This document shows positions 8,557-18,436 of a stretch of DNA of 64,000 bases, piece after piece. The notes beneath the pieces are model-generated. The model did no database searches and had not been told where the DNA came from. It saw only the letters and a program-made list of their open reading frames with translations. The stretch covers positions 496,001 through 560,000 of the forward strand of contig NZ_CP083371.1 in NCBI RefSeq assembly GCF_017488845.2. Reading direction: 5' to 3'. The DNA is from Ensifer canadensis (GTDB lineage: Bacteria; Pseudomonadota; Alphaproteobacteria; Rhizobiales; Rhizobiaceae). The position numbers and the translations under genes are program-made. The first letter of the stretch is position 1, and each line of letters begins with the position of its first letter.

Positions 8557-9407
8557 CGTGAAGTTCTGCCTGTTGGGTCGAGACTGTCGCGCAGCCAGTC
8601 GCCGAGAAGGTTGAGGCCAAGGACGGTAAGAAGGATTGCAAGCCCCGGGAAGACGCTGACCCACCAGGCGTTCTGCAGGTAGGTGCGGCCGTCGGCGAGC
8701 ATGCCGCCCCAGCTCGGGATCAGCGGGTCGACGCCGAGGCCGAGGAAGGTCAGGCTGCTTTCGAGCAGGATGTTGTTGGCAACGTTGAGCGTCATCAACA
8801 CGATGACCGGCCCGATCAGGTTCGGCAGCAGATGCTGGAACAGGATCTTCACATCGCGAACGCCGATGGCGCGGGCCGACTGGATGAACTCCCGTTCGCG
8901 CAGCGACAGCACCGAGCCGCGCACGAGACGGGCATATTGCACCCATTGCGAGATGATCAGTAGCACGATCGTGTTGGTCAGCCCGCCGCCGACGATGGCG
9001 ATGAAGGTGATGGCGAGCAGGATGAAGGGCAGCGCCAGCTGCACGTCGGCAAATCGCATGACGACCATGTCCCAGAAGCCGCGATAGTAGCCGGAGACGA
9101 GGCCCATCACCACGCCGATTACGACGGCACCGGCTACCGAGGTGAAGCCGACGAGCAGGGAAATCTTGCCGCCGGCAACGACGCGCGCAAGCACGTCACG
9201 GCCGAGCGGGTCGGTACCGAGCGGGTGCGCCCAGTTGACGAAGGCCGGTGTCAGTCGCGCCATCAGGTCGATCTTGTCGGCGCCGCCCGGAAAGAGCACG
9301 CCTGACAAGAGAACAGCTAGGCACATGCCGCCGGCAAGCAGCGCGCCGAGGATGAATTCGAGGTTGCGGAAACGGGCAAAGCGGGTGTTTGCGGCCTTGG
9401 TGGTCAT
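8553..9407 (-). CDS. Peptide ABC transporter permease (DppC/OppC type)
   Basis: A 284-residue inner-membrane permease of the binding-protein-dependent transport family. It has an N-terminal membrane segment, the loop HPLGTDPLGRDVLARVVAGG typical of DppC/OppC proteins, and the EAA motif SARAIGVRDVKILFQHLLPN that docks with the ATPase. Six membrane segments are expected. The ATG chosen lies five bases after the previous gene's stop and has GGAG overlapping that stop; an alternative start 39 bases upstream would overlap the neighbour. It pairs with the DppB-type permease to form the channel for the family 5 binding protein of the same operon. Confidence 0.88.
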   Translation of the reverse strand: MTTKAANTRFARFRNLEFILGALLAGGMCLAVLLSGVLFPGGADKIDLMARLTPAFVNWAHPLGTDPLGRDVLARVVAGGKISLLVGFTSVAGAVVIGVVMGLVSGYYRGFWDMVVMRFADVQLALPFILLAITFIAIVGGGLTNTIVLLIISQWVQYARLVRGSVLSLREREFIQSARAIGVRDVKILFQHLLPNLIGPVIVLMTLNVANNILLESSLTFLGLGVDPLIPSWGGMLADGRTYLQNAWWVSVFPGLAILLTVLGLNLLGDWLRDSLDPTGRTSR

Positions 9408-9411
9408 CGGC

Positions 9412-10335
9412 TCACTCCGTCCGGATGCGCGGGTCGACGAGGCCATAGGCGATGTCGACGATGAGGTTGACGCCGACGATCATCAGCGAGAGCACGGTGA
9501 TGACGGCCTGCAGCACGGGATAGTCGCGGGCGCCGACGGCGTCGAAGGCGAGGGTGCCCATGCCCGGCCAGTTGAACACCCGCTCCACGACGACGATGCC
9601 GCCGAGAAGACCGCCGAACTGGAGGCCGAAATAGGTGATGAGCGGGATGGCACAGTTACGCAGCGCATGCTTGTAGAGCACCTTGCTTTCGCTGAGGCCC
9701 TTGGCGCGGGCCACCATGATGTATTGCGACTGCAGGGTTTCGAGCATCGCCGTGCGCACCAGGCGGACATTGGTTGCCGTCAGGATGATGCCCATGGTGA
9801 CAGCCGGCATGATGAAGCTCGCAAACCCGTCCATGCCGCTCGGCGGCAACCATTTGAGGGTGATCGAAAACAACAGCACCAGCATGATCGCCAGCCAGAA
9901 GTTCGGGAAGGACAGGCCAACGAGCGAGAGGATGCGGATCGCCTGATCAGCCCATTTGCCGCGGGCGACAGCCGCCTTGATGCCGAGCGGGATCGAAATG
10001 ATGATCGAAACGATGAGTGACGCGAAGGCCAGCATCATCGTTGCCGGCAGGGCGGCGGCAATCAGCTGCGAGACCGGTGTGCCGCCCATGAACGAGCGGC
10101 CGAAATCCAATGTGAACAGGCCTTTGATGAAGGCAAAATACTGCGTCATGAAGGGTTGGTTGAGGCCGAGCGCCTCGCGGATGCGCGAGAGGTCTTCCTC
10201 GGTGACGCTACCCGCACCTTGGGCGAGCATCAGTGCCGGGTCGCCCGTCAGGCGGATGGCAAAGGAGACGATGAGCGTTACGACGAAAACAACGAACACC
10301 GCCTGCAGAACACGTTTGATCAAAAATCCGGCCAA
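9412..10335 (-). CDS. Peptide ABC transporter permease (DppB/OppB type)
   Basis: A 307-residue inner-membrane protein with the DppB/OppB layout: an N-terminal segment FLIKRVLQAVFVVFVVTLIV, a periplasmic loop with LGLNQPFMTQYFAFIKGLFTLD, further membrane helices, and the EAA motif VARAKGLSESKVLYKHALRN. The C-terminus VDIAYGLVDPRIR is the usual ending. It forms the heterodimeric channel with the DppC-type protein encoded just after it. Sixty-one bases separate it from the binding-protein gene. Confidence 0.88.
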   Translation of the reverse strand: MAGFLIKRVLQAVFVVFVVTLIVSFAIRLTGDPALMLAQGAGSVTEEDLSRIREALGLNQPFMTQYFAFIKGLFTLDFGRSFMGGTPVSQLIAAALPATMMLAFASLIVSIIISIPLGIKAAVARGKWADQAIRILSLVGLSFPNFWLAIMLVLLFSITLKWLPPSGMDGFASFIMPAVTMGIILTATNVRLVRTAMLETLQSQYIMVARAKGLSESKVLYKHALRNCAIPLITYFGLQFGGLLGGIVVVERVFNWPGMGTLAFDAVGARDYPVLQAVITVLSLMIVGVNLIVDIAYGLVDPRIRTE

Positions 10336-10396
10336 CTTACCCGCCCTTCATGAAGACGACCCGCCGCTCGCTGTTGGGAAGCGGCGGATCTGATTG

Positions 10397-11929
10397 TTAC
10401 TCGACCGTGACGTCCGTCAGCCGCAGGCGGCTGTCGGGAACAGGCGTGAAGTTCTTGACGCGCTTGCTCACGCCGAAGATGGCGTTGAGGTTGTAGAGCG
10501 GCATTTCCAGCGCACGGTCGGCGGCGTAGTTGGCGATCTGCTTGAGGATTTCCTCGCGCTTGGGCTGATCGGTGATCGAGCGCTGGGATTCGAGCAGCTT
10601 GTCGAGTTCGGCGTCGCTGTCGTACGGGTTCCACTTTTCACCCGAGTGGTACATCGAGTAGGCCGTGTTGTCGTAATCGAGCGTCCAGCCGCCCCAGGCC
10701 TGCTGGAACATCGCGCCCGTCTTGCCGGCCGGGATGATGTCGTTCAACAGAACGTTGGTTTCGTAAGGCTTGATCGTCGCGTTGATGCCGACGAGCTGCA
10801 GGTAGCTGGCGACGGCCTGAACAACTTCGTTGAAGGTTGCGTCGTTGCCGCGCACGTCGATCTGGACGGAAGCACCCGGCGCGACGCCCGCTTCCTTCAA
10901 CAGCGCCTTCGCCTGCTCCGGATCGTATGGCAACGGCTTCATGCTTGGGTCGAAGCCGAACGACAGTTCGCCCTGGAAGCTGGCGATCGGAGCGGCCTGG
11001 CCGCCGAGGATCGACTGGATGATGGTGTCGCGGTCGACGCCGAGGATCAGCGCCTTGCGGACCTTCGGATCCTTGGTGATGCCGTCGCGGGTGTTGAAAC
11101 GCAGCGCATAGACGGTCGGGCCGGGGGTCGAGACGAGTTCGAGCTTGTCGTCACCCTCGATCGTCGGGATCATGCCGATCGGGATGGTCGGCGGGATGAC
11201 GAGATCGACGCGGCCGGCCTGCAATTCGGCAACGGCGGTTGCCGGCTCGGCGATGAAGCGGAAGTCGAGGTTGGAAAGCTTCGGTGCGCCGCCCCAATGA
11301 TCGGCGAAGGCTTCGAGCTTGATCGCCACCTTCGGCTCATAGGAGACGAATTTGAATGGGCCGGTACCGACAGGATGGGTGTTGAAATAGTCCTCACCCT
11401 TTTCCTGGATGTATTTCGGCGGCACGATCATCGCGCCGTAGCCGGCGAGCTTGGTCAGTAGAACAGGATCCGGTGACTTCAGGTGGAGATCGACGGTCTT
11501 CTCGTCGACGATCTCGACACGCTCGATGACCGCATAGTTGGATTTCTGTGGCCCCTTGGAGCCTTCTTCGCCGAGCAGGCGATCGAAGGTGTATTTCACG
11601 GCTTCGGCGTTGAAAGGCTCGCCATTGTGGAACTTGACGCCTTCGCGCAGCGTGAAGCGCAGGCGCTTGCCGCCGTCGAGCTCTTCCCAGGCGGTTGCAA
11701 GGCCTGGAACCAGCTTGCGGTCAGGGCCGCGATAGGTCAGGCCGTCGAAAATGTTGGTGGAGACAGATGCCCAGTTGACGAGGAAGGTGTCGACCGGATC
11801 CCAGCTGCCCGGATCCTGTGGCGACGAAACCGTCAATGTGCCGGCGGCAAAGGCCGGCGCGGCCGTCAGAAAGCTGCCAGTCAGCGCAAGCGCGATGAAG
11901 GCGGCGTGGATCCCCTTTTTGTTGATCAT
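10397..11929 (-). CDS. Peptide/oligopeptide ABC transporter periplasmic binding protein (family 5)
   Basis: A 510-residue protein with a 28-residue signal peptide (basic MINKKG, hydrophobic core, AFA cleavage site). It has features of solute-binding family 5, which includes DppA, OppA and NikA: DPVDTFLVNWASVSTNIFDGL near the N-terminus and LRFTLREGVKFHNGEPFNAEAV about residue 90. Family 5 proteins bind di- and oligopeptides, nickel or opines. Its operon with an M14 peptidase, and a divergent oxoprolinase, points to peptides or pyroglutamyl compounds; this is inference. Confidence 0.88.
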   Translation of the reverse strand: MINKKGIHAAFIALALTGSFLTAAPAFAAGTLTVSSPQDPGSWDPVDTFLVNWASVSTNIFDGLTYRGPDRKLVPGLATAWEELDGGKRLRFTLREGVKFHNGEPFNAEAVKYTFDRLLGEEGSKGPQKSNYAVIERVEIVDEKTVDLHLKSPDPVLLTKLAGYGAMIVPPKYIQEKGEDYFNTHPVGTGPFKFVSYEPKVAIKLEAFADHWGGAPKLSNLDFRFIAEPATAVAELQAGRVDLVIPPTIPIGMIPTIEGDDKLELVSTPGPTVYALRFNTRDGITKDPKVRKALILGVDRDTIIQSILGGQAAPIASFQGELSFGFDPSMKPLPYDPEQAKALLKEAGVAPGASVQIDVRGNDATFNEVVQAVASYLQLVGINATIKPYETNVLLNDIIPAGKTGAMFQQAWGGWTLDYDNTAYSMYHSGEKWNPYDSDAELDKLLESQRSITDQPKREEILKQIANYAADRALEMPLYNLNAIFGVSKRVKNFTPVPDSRLRLTDVTVE

Positions 11930-11980
11930 TTTTTACTCACTCCTGTTTCGACTGCCTTCCCCTGAAAAGAGAAAGCGGCT

Positions 11981-13813
11981 TTACGCGTCCAGGGCCACGA
12001 AATGGCCCGGCGCGATCTCCTTGCGCGGAAGCACCGCGGGTTCTTCTCCGACACGCCGGATCGGGCTCGGGATCTCGCCTTCGATCATCCCCCGGTCGCG
12101 CCCCTTGCCGGGATCGGCGACCGGAACGGCCGATAGCAGCCGGCGGGTATAGGGATGGGTCGGGGTTTCGAACACCTGGCGGCGGCTACCGAATTCCATC
12201 ACCTGGCCGAGATAGAGCACGGCGACGCGGTGGCTCATGCGCTCGACCACGGCCATGTCATGGCTGATGAAGAGATAGGCGAGGCCTTCCTGTTCCTGCA
12301 GCTCCATGAACAGATTGATGATCTGGGCCTGGATCGACACGTCGAGCGCCGATAGCGCCTCGTCGGCGATGATGAGCTTGGGCCGGGATGCGAGCGCCCG
12401 GGCGATACAGACGCGCTGGCGTTGACCGCCGGAGAACTCATGCGGGTAACGCTCGGCATGGGCGGAGGTCAGCCCCACCCGCTCGAGCAGTTCGTGAACG
12501 CGCTTTTCGATTTCCTTGTTGCCAAGGATCAGCCCATGGGTGCGGATCGGTTCGGCAATCGAGAAACCGACGGTCTTGCGCGGGTCGAGTGAGGCGAAGG
12601 GATCCTGGAAGATGTACTGGATTTCCTGTTTCAGCCGCTGGCGCTCGGCAAAGCTCATGGCGGAGACCGGGCGTCCGCCGAAGAGGATTTCACCTGAGGT
12701 GGCGCTCTGGAGCTGCTGGATTGTACGGCCGATCGTCGACTTGCCGGAACCGGATTCGCCGACAAGTGCCAGGGTCTCGCCCGGGAAAATGTCGAAGCTG
12801 ACATTTTCAATTGCGTGAACGCGGTGCGTGGCCCTGCCGAAAAGGTTCTTCTTGACGTCAAAGCGTGTAACGAGATCGCGCACGGAGAGGATCGGTGCTG
12901 CGTCGTAGCGGGCGGTGCGCTGGATATGCTCTTCGCCGACAAGCTTCGGCGCGCCGTCGATCATCATCGTCAGCGGCATGCGCTTGGGGAAGTCTTCGCC
13001 GGTCATGCTGCCGAGCTTCGGCACGGCGGAAAGAAGCGTCTGGGTATAGGGATGTTGTGGATTGGCGAAGATCTCGGCGACCGGACCTTCCTCGACCTTG
13101 CGGCCCTTCCACATGACGACGACATCGTCGGCCATTTCGGCGACGACGCCCATGTCATGGGTGATGAAGATCACCGCCATGCCGAGCTCCTTCTGGAGGT
13201 CGCGGATGATGGTGAGGATCTGGGCCTGGATGGTCACGTCGAGCGCCGTCGTCGGCTCGTCGGCGATCAAAAGCTTCGGGCGACAGGCAAGCGCCATGGC
13301 GATCATGACGCGTTGGCGCATGCCGCCGGAGAGCTGGTGCGGATAACGGCCGACGAGCTCGGCGGAATCGGGCAGCCGCACCATGTCGAGCAGCCGGCAT
13401 GTCTCGGTGAGAGCTTCGGCTTTCGTCATCTTCTCGTGCAGCATCAGCACTTCGGCGATCTGGTCACCGATCGTGAACACCGGATTGAGCGACGTCATCG
13501 GCTCTTGGAAGATCATGGCGATCTCCTTGCCGCGAATGCTGCGCATCGCTTTCTGCGGTTCGGCCGTCAGGTTCACCGCGCCGTTCTTGCCCTGGAACAG
13601 GATGCGACCGGAGGGGAACCGACCTCCCATCATGTCGGCAAGCCGCATGATCGAAAGCGAGGTCACCGATTTGCCGGAGCCCGATTCGCCGACGATTGCC
13701 AGCGTCCGTCCCGCGGTGACCGAAAAGCTCAGGTCTTCGACGACGGCATTGCCATTGAAGGCGACGGACAGGTTTTCTACGGCCAGCAGCGGGGGTGTCG
13801 TATCAGCGGTCAC
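11981..13813 (-). CDS. Fused double ATP-binding subunit of peptide ABC transporter
   Basis: A 610-residue protein with two complete ATPase domains joined head to tail, like GsiA/YejF. Domain 1 (about 10-260) has [23 protein letters not shown] and [12 protein letters not shown]. Domain 2 (about 310-560) has [24 protein letters not shown] and [12 protein letters not shown]. Both halves end in oligopeptide-transporter C-terminal stretches ([24 protein letters not shown]). I chose a GTG start preceded by AAGGAAG because it follows the marR stop by 13 bases and leads directly into the first domain; longer in-frame starts lie inside marR. It energises the two permeases encoded downstream. Confidence 0.88.
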   Translation of the reverse strand: MTADTTPPLLAVENLSVAFNGNAVVEDLSFSVTAGRTLAIVGESGSGKSVTSLSIMRLADMMGGRFPSGRILFQGKNGAVNLTAEPQKAMRSIRGKEIAMIFQEPMTSLNPVFTIGDQIAEVLMLHEKMTKAEALTETCRLLDMVRLPDSAELVGRYPHQLSGGMRQRVMIAMALACRPKLLIADEPTTALDVTIQAQILTIIRDLQKELGMAVIFITHDMGVVAEMADDVVVMWKGRKVEEGPVAEIFANPQHPYTQTLLSAVPKLGSMTGEDFPKRMPLTMMIDGAPKLVGEEHIQRTARYDAAPILSVRDLVTRFDVKKNLFGRATHRVHAIENVSFDIFPGETLALVGESGSGKSTIGRTIQQLQSATSGEILFGGRPVSAMSFAERQRLKQEIQYIFQDPFASLDPRKTVGFSIAEPIRTHGLILGNKEIEKRVHELLERVGLTSAHAERYPHEFSGGQRQRVCIARALASRPKLIIADEALSALDVSIQAQIINLFMELQEQEGLAYLFISHDMAVVERMSHRVAVLYLGQVMEFGSRRQVFETPTHPYTRRLLSAVPVADPGKGRDRGMIEGEIPSPIRRVGEEPAVLPRKEIAPGHFVALDA

Positions 13814-13826
13814 GCGATCTTCCTTG

Positions 13827-14411
13827 TCACAATGTGGTCGCGGCACGCGCGGACTGTTCATAGGCCCCCGACATGAAGCGCAGCACAGCGGCGATTTCCG
13901 AGAGTGTCTCCTCGGAAGGGCGGGCATTGGCCGTCGAGGTCACGAGCAGGCGCTCGCGGATTTGCGCATAACGGGTGCAGGCTTCCGCGCCCTTGTCGGT
14001 GATCTGGATGGTCTTTTCCTTGCCCGCCTTGCCTGTGGTGACTAGGCCGGCCGCCTCGAGCTTGCGGATGGCATAGGTCGCCACATGCGTGTCTTCGATG
14101 TCGAGCACGAGGCAGATATCGGCGAGCTTCTTGCCGCGGTCGCGGTGGCGGATCGTATGCAGGATGAGAATTTCTGTGGAGGAAAGGCCGGGCACACCGG
14201 CGGCAGCCATGCAGCGCACCATCCAGCGATGAAACGCGTGAGAAGCGAGAATCAGACCGTACTCGACTTCCGAGAGCCCTGGGGACCCGCCTTCGGCCAG
14301 ATGTGCGGAGGAGACGATCGGTCCGATCGCGGACACGGGCTTCATGTGGTCGGGCAAAGCGTCTTGCGCCCATTCCCTCCCTTCAAAGCTCTCCTCAGAC
14401 TTCTTCGTCAT
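13827..14411 (-). CDS. MarR-family (winged-helix) transcriptional regulator
   Basis: A 194-residue regulator. The central part, [48 protein letters not shown] in pattern, is a winged helix-turn-helix of the MarR superfamily, flanked by helices for dimerisation. It is the first gene of the peptide-import operon and is divergent from the oxoprolinase gene, so it probably controls both from the intergenic region, which contains a nested inverted repeat. The ligand is unknown; a peptide or 5-oxoproline would fit the context. Confidence 0.8.
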   Translation of the reverse strand: MTKKSEESFEGREWAQDALPDHMKPVSAIGPIVSSAHLAEGGSPGLSEVEYGLILASHAFHRWMVRCMAAAGVPGLSSTEILILHTIRHRDRGKKLADICLVLDIEDTHVATYAIRKLEAAGLVTTGKAGKEKTIQITDKGAEACTRYAQIRERLLVTSTANARPSEETLSEIAAVLRFMSGAYEQSARAATTL

Positions 14412-14427
14412 TCAGCACTTCCTCATC

Positions 14428-14467
14428 TTGACGATTTTATGTCATCATTTTATCGACATTTTGTCAA
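14428..14467. promoter_or_regulatory. Nested inverted repeat between marR-type gene and oxoprolinase gene (candidate operator)
   Basis: The divergent intergenic region contains TTGAC at 14428 and GTCAA at 14463 enclosing ATGTC-N11-GACAT at 14439-14459. The stretch is AT-rich in otherwise GC-rich DNA. Two nested dyads between divergent genes, one a MarR-type regulator, are what an autoregulatory operator would look like. No binding is proven. Confidence 0.45.
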
Positions 14468-14532
14468 CGAACTGCTTTGATGAATTTCGGAGCCGACCCG
14501 AGCTGGCGGCAGACGAGTGAGAGGGATGGACG

Positions 14533-17500
14533 ATGAGCGCACGCGAAACCGGCAGCTGGGACTTCTGGATCGACCGTGGCGGCACCTTCACCGACGTGAT
14601 CGGCAGGGACCCGCAAGGCGTTCTGCATGCGCGCAAGGTGCTGTCGGAGAATCCGGAAGCCTATCGTGATGCCGCCGTGCACGGCATCCGCCTGCATCTT
14701 GGCCTGCCGACCGGCACGCCGATCCCGACCGGGCTCATCAGCGAAGTGCGTATGGGCACGACGGTCGCGACCAATGCGCTGCTTGAGCGCAAGGGCGAAC
14801 CGCTCGCACTGGTGACGACGCGCGGTTTCCGTGACGCGCTCAGGATCGGTTACCAGGAGCGCAAGAACATCTTCGCCACCGAAATCATCAAGCCGGAAGC
14901 GCTCTACAAGGATATTGTGGAGCTCGGCGAACGGGTGCTGGCCGACGGCACGGTCGAGCAGGCACTGGATGAGGCCGAGGCGCGCCAGGCGCTGACGGCG
15001 CTTCGCGACCAGGGTTACAACACCGTCGCGATCGTCTTCATGCACGCCTATAAATATCCGGAGCACGAGGCGCTGGTCGCCCGGCTTGCCCGCGAAATGG
15101 GCTTCGAGCAGGTGTCGGTCAGCCACGAAGTCTCGCCGCTGATCAAATATGTCGGTCGCGGCGATACCACCGTCATCGACGCCTATCTCTCGCCGGTGCT
15201 GCGCCGCTATGTGGCGCAGGTGTCGAGCGAACTCGACGTCGAGCGCTCCGGCGCGCGGGTCATGTTCATGATGTCGTCGGGTGGCCTGACGGCCGCCGAC
15301 ATGTTCCAGGGCAAGGATGCGATCCTCTCTGGTCCGGCTGGCGGTGTCGTCGGCTTGGCCAAAACCGGTGAAGCGGCCGGTTTCGACCGCGTCATCGGCT
15401 TCGACATGGGCGGCACCTCTACCGACGTTGCCCATTTCGACGGCGAATACGAGCGCGCCTTCGAAACCGAAGTCGCCGGCGTGCGCGTGCGCGCGCCGAT
15501 GATGCTGATCCACACGGTTGCCGCCGGCGGCGGTTCGATCCTGCATTTCGACGGCGAGCGCTTCCGCGTCGGACCGGATTCCGCCGGCGCCAATCCGGGC
15601 CCTGCCTGCTATCGCAACGGCGGCCCGCTTGCGGTCACCGATGCCAATGTGATGCTCGGCAAGCTGATGCCGGAATTCTTCCCGGCGCTGTTCGGGCCGG
15701 AGCAGAACGAGCGGCTCGATGTCGAGACGGTGCGTCAGCGTTTCGCGGCGATGGCAGCCGAAATCGGCGATGGCCGGGCGCCTGAGGATGTTGCCGACGG
15801 TTTCATCCGCATTGCGGTCGCCAACATGGTCGAGGCGATCAAGAAGATCTCGGTCCAGCGCGGCTATGACGTGACGCGTTACGCGCTCAGCTGCTTCGGC
15901 GGCGCCGGTGGCCAGCATGCCTGCCTTGTCGCCGATCAGCTGGGGATGAAGAGCATTCTGGTGCATCCTATGTCCGGCCTGCTGTCGGCCTATGGCATGG
16001 GGCTCGCCGATATCCGCGCCACCCGTCAGAAGGCGCTCGGCGTTGCGCTCGACGACAAGGCGCCTTCGGCGCTTGCCGAGCTTGGGTCCGACCTGCAGGT
16101 CGAATGCCTCGGCGAACTCGAAGCACAGGGCATCGGCCGCAACGAGATCCGCACCCATCTTCGCGCCCATATCCGCTATGCCGGCACCGACACGGTCCTG
16201 GCTGTCGATGCGACCTTCCCCGGGCATGACGATATCGCCCGCCTACGCGCCGAATTCGAGACCTTGCACAAGCGCCGCTTCGGCTTCGTCGCCGACAACA
16301 AGGCGCTGGTGATCGACGCTGTCGAGGTCGAAACCGTCGGCGGCGGCGCTGCCCAGATGGAAGGTGAAGGCCTGGCGACGACGGCAGGCGCGCCCGCGCT
16401 TAGCCGCAGCACCCGCTTCTATTCCCAGGGCCAGTTCCACGATGCGCCGGTGGCGCTTCGCTCCGAGATCAAGCCGGGCCAACGCCTTGACGGTCCGGCG
16501 ATCATCATCGAGCCGAACCAGACCGTTATCGTCGAGGACGGCTGGCAGGGGGAACTGACTGCCAAGGACCATATCGTGCTTCGCCGCGTCAAGGCGCTGC
16601 CGGCGCGCAGCGCGATCGGCACCAAGGCCGATCCGGTCATGCTCGAGATTTTCAACAATCTCTTCATGTCGATCGCCGAGCAGATGGGCGTGACTCTGCA
16701 GAACACCGCCTACTCCGTGAACATCAAGGAGCGTCTCGATTTCTCCTGCGCGGTCTTCGACAACAGGGGCAATCTCGTTGCCAATGCGCCGCACATGCCG
16801 GTGCATCTGGGCTCGATGGATGCCTCGGTCGCAACTGCGATCCGCGAGAACCCGGTCATTCACCCCGGCGACGTCTTCCTGATCAATGCGCCCTATAACG
16901 GTGGCACACATCTGCCCGACCTGACCGTCTGCACGCCCGTGTTCGACGACCAGGGCAGGGAGATCCGATTCTGGGTCGCAAGCCGCGGCCATCATGCCGA
17001 TATCGGCGGAATTTCGCCCGGCTCAATGTCGCCGCTGGCGACCAACATCGAGGAAGAAGGCGTCTATATCGACAACTTCAAGCTCATCGATGCCGGCCGC
17101 TTCTGCGAGGCCGAACTTGAGGCGTTGCTCAATGGCGCGCGCTATCCGGTTCGCAACATCGTGCAGAACGTCAACGACCTGAAGGCGCAGGTTGCCGCCA
17201 ACGAAAAGGGCGTGGCGGAACTCAAGAAGATGATCGCGCAGTTCGGCGAGGATGTCGTTGAGGCCTATATGGGCCACGTCCAGGACAATGCCGCCGAAAG
17301 CGTGCGCCGCGTGCTGGACCAACTGCCTAACGGCGAATTCTCCTACGAGATGGATCAGGGCTGCAAGATCGTGGTGAAGATCACCGTCGATCGTGACAAG
17401 CGCGAGGCCACCGTCGACTTCACCGGCACGTCGGAACAGCGTTCGGACAATTTCAATGCGCCCGCTCCGGTCACTCGGGCGGCGGTGCTTTATGTCTTCC

Positions 17501-18153
17501 GCGTTCTCGTCGAGGCCGATATCCCGATGAACGCCGGTTGCCTCAGGCCGATCCACATCGTCATCCCGGAAGGCACGATGCTGACCCCGCGTTATCCCGC
17601 AGCGGTCGTTGCCGGCAATGTCGAAGTCAGCCAGGCTGTCACCAACTGCCTCTTCGGTGCCGTCGAAAGCCAGGCAGGCGCTCAAGGCACGATGAACAAT
17701 CTGACCTTCGGCAACGCGCACTACCAGTATTACGAGACGATCTGCTCGGGCGCGTCGGCGGGGCCGGGTTACAATGGCGCCGATGCGGTCCACACCCATA
17801 TGACCAATTCGCGTCTGACCGATCCGGAAATTCTTGAGACCCGCTTCCCGGTGGTGCTGGAGGACTTCCACATCCGCCGCGGCTCCGGCGGCAAGGGTAA
17901 GTGGTCGGCCGGCGACGGCACGAAACGCACCATTCGTGCCCGGGAAAAGCTCGACTTCGCGATCCTTTCCGGTCACCGCCGTGTTGCACCCTTCGGCATC
18001 AAGGGCGGTGAGCCCGGCAATCTCGGCCAGAACCTCGTCCGTCGCAACGACGGGCGAACCGAAGAGCTGTCGGGCTGCGCCCATACGGTTCTGGAAGCCG
18101 GCGAGGCCTTTACCGTCGTCACGCCCACGGGCGGCGGCTACGGCAAGAAATGA
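14533..18153 (+). CDS. Fused hydantoinase A/B, 5-oxoprolinase family
   Basis: A 1206-residue protein holding both subunits of the hydantoinase/oxoprolinase family. The HyuA-like half (about 1-680) starts with [13 protein letters not shown] and has [28 protein letters not shown] and [11 protein letters not shown] phosphate-binding motifs. The HyuB-like half (about 700-1200) begins [20 protein letters not shown] and contains [24 protein letters not shown] and the glycine-rich ending VTPTGGGYG. Length fits the eukaryote-type ATP-dependent 5-oxoprolinase, which opens 5-oxo-L-proline to glutamate, but N-methylhydantoin or caprolactam hydrolases are similar. Divergence from a peptide importer plus peptidase favours pyroglutamate from imported peptides. 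Confidence 0.85.
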   Translation: MSARETGSWDFWIDRGGTFTDVIGRDPQGVLHARKVLSENPEAYRDAAVHGIRLHLGLPTGTPIPTGLISEVRMGTTVATNALLERKGEPLALVTTRGFRDALRIGYQERKNIFATEIIKPEALYKDIVELGERVLADGTVEQALDEAEARQALTALRDQGYNTVAIVFMHAYKYPEHEALVARLAREMGFEQVSVSHEVSPLIKYVGRGDTTVIDAYLSPVLRRYVAQVSSELDVERSGARVMFMMSSGGLTAADMFQGKDAILSGPAGGVVGLAKTGEAAGFDRVIGFDMGGTSTDVAHFDGEYERAFETEVAGVRVRAPMMLIHTVAAGGGSILHFDGERFRVGPDSAGANPGPACYRNGGPLAVTDANVMLGKLMPEFFPALFGPEQNERLDVETVRQRFAAMAAEIGDGRAPEDVADGFIRIAVANMVEAIKKISVQRGYDVTRYALSCFGGAGGQHACLVADQLGMKSILVHPMSGLLSAYGMGLADIRATRQKALGVALDDKAPSALAELGSDLQVECLGELEAQGIGRNEIRTHLRAHIRYAGTDTVLAVDATFPGHDDIARLRAEFETLHKRRFGFVADNKALVIDAVEVETVGGGAAQMEGEGLATTAGAPALSRSTRFYSQGQFHDAPVALRSEIKPGQRLDGPAIIIEPNQTVIVEDGWQGELTAKDHIVLRRVKALPARSAIGTKADPVMLEIFNNLFMSIAEQMGVTLQNTAYSVNIKERLDFSCAVFDNRGNLVANAPHMPVHLGSMDASVATAIRENPVIHPGDVFLINAPYNGGTHLPDLTVCTPVFDDQGREIRFWVASRGHHADIGGISPGSMSPLATNIEEEGVYIDNFKLIDAGRFCEAELEALLNGARYPVRNIVQNVNDLKAQVAANEKGVAELKKMIAQFGEDVVEAYMGHVQDNAAESVRRVLDQLPNGEFSYEMDQGCKIVVKITVDRDKREATVDFTGTSEQRSDNFNAPAPVTRAAVLYVFRVLVEADIPMNAGCLRPIHIVIPEGTMLTPRYPAAVVAGNVEVSQAVTNCLFGAVESQAGAQGTMNNLTFGNAHYQYYETICSGASAGPGYNGADAVHTHMTNSRLTDPEILETRFPVVLEDFHIRRGSGGKGKWSAGDGTKRTIRAREKLDFAILSGHRRVAPFGIKGGEPGNLGQNLVRRNDGRTEELSGCAHTVLEAGEAFTVVTPTGGGYGKK

Positions 18154-18178
18154 TCTCCCAAGACTGCTGCGGCGGTCT

Positions 18179-18209
18179 GCGGGCGGGCGAGAAATCGCCC
18201 GCCCGCTTT
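18179..18209 (+). terminator. Rho-independent terminator after the oxoprolinase gene
   Basis: A perfect 12-bp GC stem (GCGGGCGGGCGA and its complement) closes a GAAA tetraloop and is followed by TTT, 26 bases beyond the oxoprolinase stop codon. Confidence 0.8.
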
Positions 18210-18436
18210 GCGTTTGAAAGGCCGTTCGGATGGGCGCCGCCTTGGCCGGGCCGATCCTGATGTTGCTGTTTTAACGCTAATTTAAATTCGCAATTACTAA
18301 GTATCTCTCGGTCGGTGCGCTTGAGATCTCCGCCTCCTCCCTCGGAGCGCGCGCAACATTCCGGGTCTCCTCCCACCGGTTTGGCCGACCATGTCCTGCA
18401 AACCAGCGCGATCGCGACATCACAGGAGTCACGGCA

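Noticed and set aside
14464..16227. Long open frame antisense to the oxoprolinase gene
   Set aside because: Its product is rich in His, Asp and Arg without any family feature; it is the usual antisense shadow of a GC-rich codon-biased gene.
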